DNA of 16,402 bases, from assembly GCA_938040725.1 (NCBI GenBank), contig CALHZX010000124.1, positions 1 through 16,402 on the forward strand, written 5' to 3'. How positions within the stretch are numbered: position 1 is the first letter of the stretch; each line of letters starts with the position of its first letter. The stretch is from an uncultured Actinomyces sp. Lineage in GTDB: Bacteria; Actinomycetota; Actinomycetes; Actinomycetales; Actinomycetaceae. The translations under genes were made by a program, and so were the position numbers. The notes under the pieces were generated by a model, which saw only the letters and a program-made list of their open reading frames with translations, had not been told where the DNA came from and searched no databases. This document shows positions 14,020 to 16,402 of this stretch, piece by piece.

Positions 14020-14207
14020 GCGCCTCTCGCATGGCCTTCATGAAACAGACGTGGAGTGTGCGAACGGAGAGCAATTGCCCGCAGTTGTGCTTGTTGCGGG
14101 CAGTGCTGCACCCGATCCGTAGGCATTACACCCCTTCTGATCGGGTGCATCGCGACGTAACGGGTGTAGCGCCTCTCGTGTGGCCCTCGTCAAACAGGCG
14201 TGGAGTG
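14014..14207. repeat. 45-bp imperfect direct repeat in the island
   Basis: Copies at 14014-14058 and 14163-14207 share GCGCCTCTCG, TGGCC, AAACA and CGTGGAGTG with scattered, mostly transition, differences. Each begins at the last motif of its array (F3 of array 3, F2 of array 4). They therefore form a common right-hand flank for the last two units, which the first two lack. Confidence 0.7.
14107..14172. repeat. Motif array 4, near-copy of array 2
   Basis: R1 TGCACC 14107-14112, R2 TACACC 14127-14132, F1 GGTGCA 14144-14149, F2 GGTGTA 14163-14168; no F3. The 66 bp 14107-14172 match 13772-13837 with two mismatches, neither of which touches a paired motif. R1:F1 is again a perfect 10-bp match (14107-14116 with 14140-14149). 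Just upstream, TGCCCGCA/TGCGGGCA (14076-14083, 14095-14102) forms another hairpin. Confidence 0.78.
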
Positions 14208-14240
14208 CGTCGGTGACAGACTCAGGCTGCGGCCGTGGGT

Positions 14241-14272
14241 GGGCGTGGAAGTCTCCAATGCTCACCACGCCC
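14241..14272. repeat. 8-bp inverted repeat
   Basis: GGGCGTGG (14241-14248) and CCACGCCC (14265-14272) are perfect complements around a 16-base loop, between the repeat island and the helicase terminator. No further interpretation. Confidence 0.4.
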
Positions 14273-14324
14273 GTGTGCGCGAGCCGGAGCTACGTGCGTC
14301 AACGGAGCAGCACTGATGCGCCGG

Positions 14325-14377
14325 AGGACAACAAACAACAGGGGAGGTGCCCAAGCCGTGTGGCTCGGGCACCTCCC
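14325..14377 (-). terminator. Intrinsic terminator of the DEAD-box helicase transcript
   Basis: Arms 14342-14357 and 14362-14377 pair over 16 bp around a 4-base loop. The single plus-strand mismatch (A14353 with C14366) becomes a G-U wobble in minus-strand RNA, where the stem is also followed by TGTTGTTTGTTGT. Both facts favour a terminator reading leftward, about 220 bases after the helicase stop. Confidence 0.7.
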
Positions 14378-14596
14378 ATTGCTGTACGAACGTGGTGCGA
14401 TCATCGCGCGGCTGCTGCGATGGCCGGCGTGCACTTTGGATCCGCAGCTGGTCACTGACTGCGGAATGCGCGTAACAGTTGAGCACTATCAGCGCGACGC
14501 GCTAACGTCTCACGCCCAGGCAACGCGACACCGGTGTGGCTTGGACCCCTCCTCATGTCGCATCAATGCGGGGCTCTATCGCCTCGATCTAGCGCC
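14378..14596. other. Presumed 3' untranslated region of the helicase transcript
   Basis: About 220 bp between the helicase stop and its terminator. I see no gene, strong hairpin or repeat here. Confidence 0.4.
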
Positions 14597-16363
14597 TCAC
14601 TCGCCGCCCTTACGGCGGCGGATACGCTTGCGGGCGCGGGGCGCGCGCTCAGCACCAGCCGAAGCGGAACCAGCGGAACCGGCCGAACCGGAACCCGCAT
14701 GCTGCGAGTGCTCGCCGCGGCCACGACCACGGGTGCCGCGGTCGGAGCGGCCGGCCTTGCCGGCGTTCAGCTTACGATCCCCGTCCTGGGCGCCGCGACG
14801 CGAGCCGCGCGAACGCGATGCGTCGGAAGAGGCACCGCGCGACGAACGCCCGCGGCCACCACGCGACCCGGAACGGCCGCCACGGCCTCGTCCCTCGGAG
14901 TGGGGAGCGGAGCCGCCCAGGTCCTCGAGGACCTCGGCGTCCAGGCCAGCGCGCGTGCGCTTGGCGCGCGGCAGGCGGCCGGTCGTGCCCTCCGGGATGT
15001 CCAGGTCGGTGAACAGGTGGGGGGACGTGTGGTAGGTCTCGAGCGGATCTGGCACGCCCAGGCCCAGGGCCTTGGAGATGAGCGACCAGCGTGGCGTGTC
15101 GTCCCAGTCGACGAAGGTGACGGCCGTGCCGGAGTGTCCGGCGCGGCCCGTGCGGCCGATGCGGTGGATGTAGATCTTCTCGTCTTCGGGGCACTGGTAG
15201 TTAATGACGTGCGTGACGTCGTCGACGTCGATGCCTCGTGCGGCGACGTCGGTGGCGACCAGGACGTCGACCTTGCCGTTGCGGAAGGCGCGCAGCGCCT
15301 GCTCGCGGGCGCCTTGGCCGAGGTCGCCGTGCAGCGCGCCGACCGCGAAGCCGCGGGCGGTCAGGTCCTCGCCCAGGCGGGCGGCGGTGCGCTTGGTGCG
15401 GCAGAAGATGACGGTGCGGCCGCGACCTTCGGCCTGGAGGATGCGGGCGACGACCTCGACCTTGTTCATGGCGTGAACGCGGTAGATGACCTGCTTGACC
15501 GTGTTGACGGTCTGGTTCTGGTCGTCGGGGTCCTGCGCGCGGATGTGGGTGGGCTGGACCATGAAGCGGCGGGCGAGGGCCACGACGGGGCCGGGCATGG
15601 TCGCGGAGAACAGCATGGTGTGGCGGTTCTCGGGGACGCGGCCCAGCAGTGTCTCGACGTCGGGTAGGAAGCCCAGGTCGAGCATTTCGTCGGCCTCGTC
15701 GAGGACGACGGTCTCCACGCCGGACAGGTGCAGGTGGCCCTTGCGCAGCAGGTCGATGAGGCGGCCGGGCGTGCCCACGACGATGTCGGCGCCACGGGTG
15801 AGGGCCTCGATCTGGGGTTCGAAGGCGACGCCGCCGTAGATTTCGACGATGCGGGTCGACAGGTACTTGGCAGCCTCGCGCAGGTCCTGGGCGACCTGCT
15901 TGGTGAGTTCGCGGGTCGGCAGGATGATGAGCGCCTGCGGCTGGTTCGGGTTGAGCAGGTCCTCGTAGCCTTCTTCGTCGGGCGCGATGACGTCCTCGAG
16001 CACGGGGATGCCGAAGCCGAGGGTCTTGCCGGTGCCGGTCTTGGCCTGGCCGATGATGTCGTGGCGCTCCAGCGCGGGGCCAAGCGTGAGGGCCTGGATC
16101 GGGAAGGGGTGCGTGATGCCCTTGTCTTCGAGGGCGTCGACGATCGGGTCGGTGACGCCGAAGTCCGCGAAAGACTTCTTGTCGAGGTCCTCGCCCTTGC
16201 CGGTGATGTCCGGGGTGGCATCTTCGACCTCGGGGGCTGCGGGCTTGATGTTGCCGAGGCGGACGACGCCTGCGGAGTATTCGACGGACGAGGCCGGGGC
16301 GGCCTTTTCGGTGGTGTCAACGTCGGTGGTGGGCACAGTTGCCTCAGTGCTCGTGTTGGTCAC
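14597..16363 (-). CDS. DEAD-box ATP-dependent RNA helicase with basic RGG-like tail
   Basis: A 588-residue cytoplasmic RNA helicase that unwinds short duplexes in RNA decay or ribosome assembly. All motifs are intact: Q motif (FADFGV at 65-70, PIQ at 88-90), I GQAKTGTGKT (105-114), Ia PTREL (149-153), Ib TPGR (198-201), II DEAD (222-225), III SAT (253-255), IV VIFCRT (318-323), V ATDVAARGID (370-379), VI HRIGRTGRAG (400-409). A disordered N-terminal extension (about 1-60, acidic and Thr/Ala-rich) precedes the core. The tail (about 488-588) is rich in Arg, Gly and Ser (GRGRGGRSGSRGGRGRSSRG) and ends KRIRRRKGGE, a typical RNA-binding extension. The GTG at 16363 is preceded by ACAAGGT at suitable spacing. 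It appears monocistronic at its 3' end, with a terminator at 14377-14325. DeaD/RhlE-type assignment is not resolvable by eye. Confidence 0.94.
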   Translation of the reverse strand: MTNTSTEATVPTTDVDTTEKAAPASSVEYSAGVVRLGNIKPAAPEVEDATPDITGKGEDLDKKSFADFGVTDPIVDALEDKGITHPFPIQALTLGPALERHDIIGQAKTGTGKTLGFGIPVLEDVIAPDEEGYEDLLNPNQPQALIILPTRELTKQVAQDLREAAKYLSTRIVEIYGGVAFEPQIEALTRGADIVVGTPGRLIDLLRKGHLHLSGVETVVLDEADEMLDLGFLPDVETLLGRVPENRHTMLFSATMPGPVVALARRFMVQPTHIRAQDPDDQNQTVNTVKQVIYRVHAMNKVEVVARILQAEGRGRTVIFCRTKRTAARLGEDLTARGFAVGALHGDLGQGAREQALRAFRNGKVDVLVATDVAARGIDVDDVTHVINYQCPEDEKIYIHRIGRTGRAGHSGTAVTFVDWDDTPRWSLISKALGLGVPDPLETYHTSPHLFTDLDIPEGTTGRLPRAKRTRAGLDAEVLEDLGGSAPHSEGRGRGGRSGSRGGRGRSSRGASSDASRSRGSRRGAQDGDRKLNAGKAGRSDRGTRGRGRGEHSQHAGSGSAGSAGSASAGAERAPRARKRIRRRKGGE

Positions 16364-16402
16364 GATCTACCTTGTCTCCCGGGCTTTTCCGGGGTTGGGG
16401 TC

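Larger units (their letters stand above)
13586..14207. repeat. Repeat island: four ~168-bp units with ordered motif arrays
   Basis: Non-coding DNA built from four units. Motif arrays begin at 13604, 13772, 13939 and 14107, steps of 168, 167 and 168 bp. Every array has two reverse motifs (TRCACY) then forward motifs (RGTGYA), with start-to-start spacings 20, 17, 19, 19 (20, 17, 20, 19 in the first; the fifth motif is lost in the fourth). CTTGTTG or CTTGATG lies 17-19 bp before the first motif in all four (13586, 13753, 13921, 14090). Units one and three resemble each other, as do two and four. No protein-coding frame fits. The only nearby genes are the membrane protein ending at 13531 and the helicase beginning (its stop) at 14597. 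Function unknown: structured RNA array, clustered protein sites or ends of a mobile element are all possible. Confidence 0.75.

Noticed and set aside
13586..14207. CRISPR array
   Set aside because: Repeats are oriented in opposite directions within each unit, motif spacing is 17-20 bp and the larger period is about 168 bp with diverged units. That does not fit repeat-spacer structure.
13586..14207. Integron attC cassettes
   Set aside because: No RYYYAAC/GTTRRRY core pairs at the expected ends, no cassette genes between units and no integrase in the window.
14534..15667. A 377-codon plus-strand frame
   Set aside because: Antisense to the DEAD-box helicase, whose full motif set is intact on the minus strand.

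Overview
The window is GC-rich, uses GTG starts freely and shows several TANNNT -10 boxes placed for short-leader or leaderless transcripts. With the gene content (glycogen phosphorylase, MarC, PHP phosphoesterase, a LAxTG-type wall-sorting remnant, a DEAD-box helicase with a basic RGG-like tail) this points to a high-GC actinobacterium. Actinomycetaceae (Actinomyces/Schaalia-like) is my best guess, from general resemblance only.

Layout. 1-2309 (minus): asparagine permease (ansP) followed 19 bp later by a cytosolic type I L-asparaginase (ansA) that runs off the window, forming an uptake-and-deamidation operon. 2548-4022 (plus): a PHP-domain phosphoesterase with a 4-bp stop/start overlap into a MarC-family membrane protein. 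4046-4407: the C-terminal remnant of a sortase-anchored surface protein. 4408-5057: non-coding DNA with a terminator, small palindromes and two large tandem hairpins. 5058-7424: glycogen/maltodextrin phosphorylase glgP with a strong terminator. 7491-9515: a self-contained operon of YtrA-type GntR repressor, ABC ATPase and ABC permease behind an operator-rich promoter. 9518-10386: two unrelated pairs of short repeats, each with an exact 61-bp period, on either side of a broken CPBP-family membrane protease gene. 10387-11364: a membrane-tethered AlbA_2 (Schlafen-type) protein. 11444-12531: a frameshifted ankyrin-repeat gene. 12572-13531: an orphan protein with seven predicted membrane segments, probably leaderless. 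13586-14207: an unusual non-coding repeat island. 14597-16363 (minus): a DEAD-box RNA helicase with a terminator downstream.

The most interesting part is 13586-14207. It holds four arrays of a six-base motif (GGTGYA/AGTGCA and complements) beginning at 13604, 13772, 13939 and 14107, a higher-order step of 167-168 bp. Each array has two reverse motifs then forward motifs, with spacings 20, 17, 19, 19 bp (one 19 is 20 in the first array; the fifth motif is missing in the last). Between units the motif bases change while R1 stays complementary to F1 and R2 to F2, an interleaved pseudoknot-like order. I know no named element with this architecture.

A second theme is decay. Three genes (surface protein, CPBP protease, ankyrin protein) are each repaired by adding one base to a C or G run, which suggests either clustered pseudogenisation or systematic homopolymer undercalling. 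The CPBP gene also has a nonsense codon and lacks its catalytic segment, so it is dead regardless.
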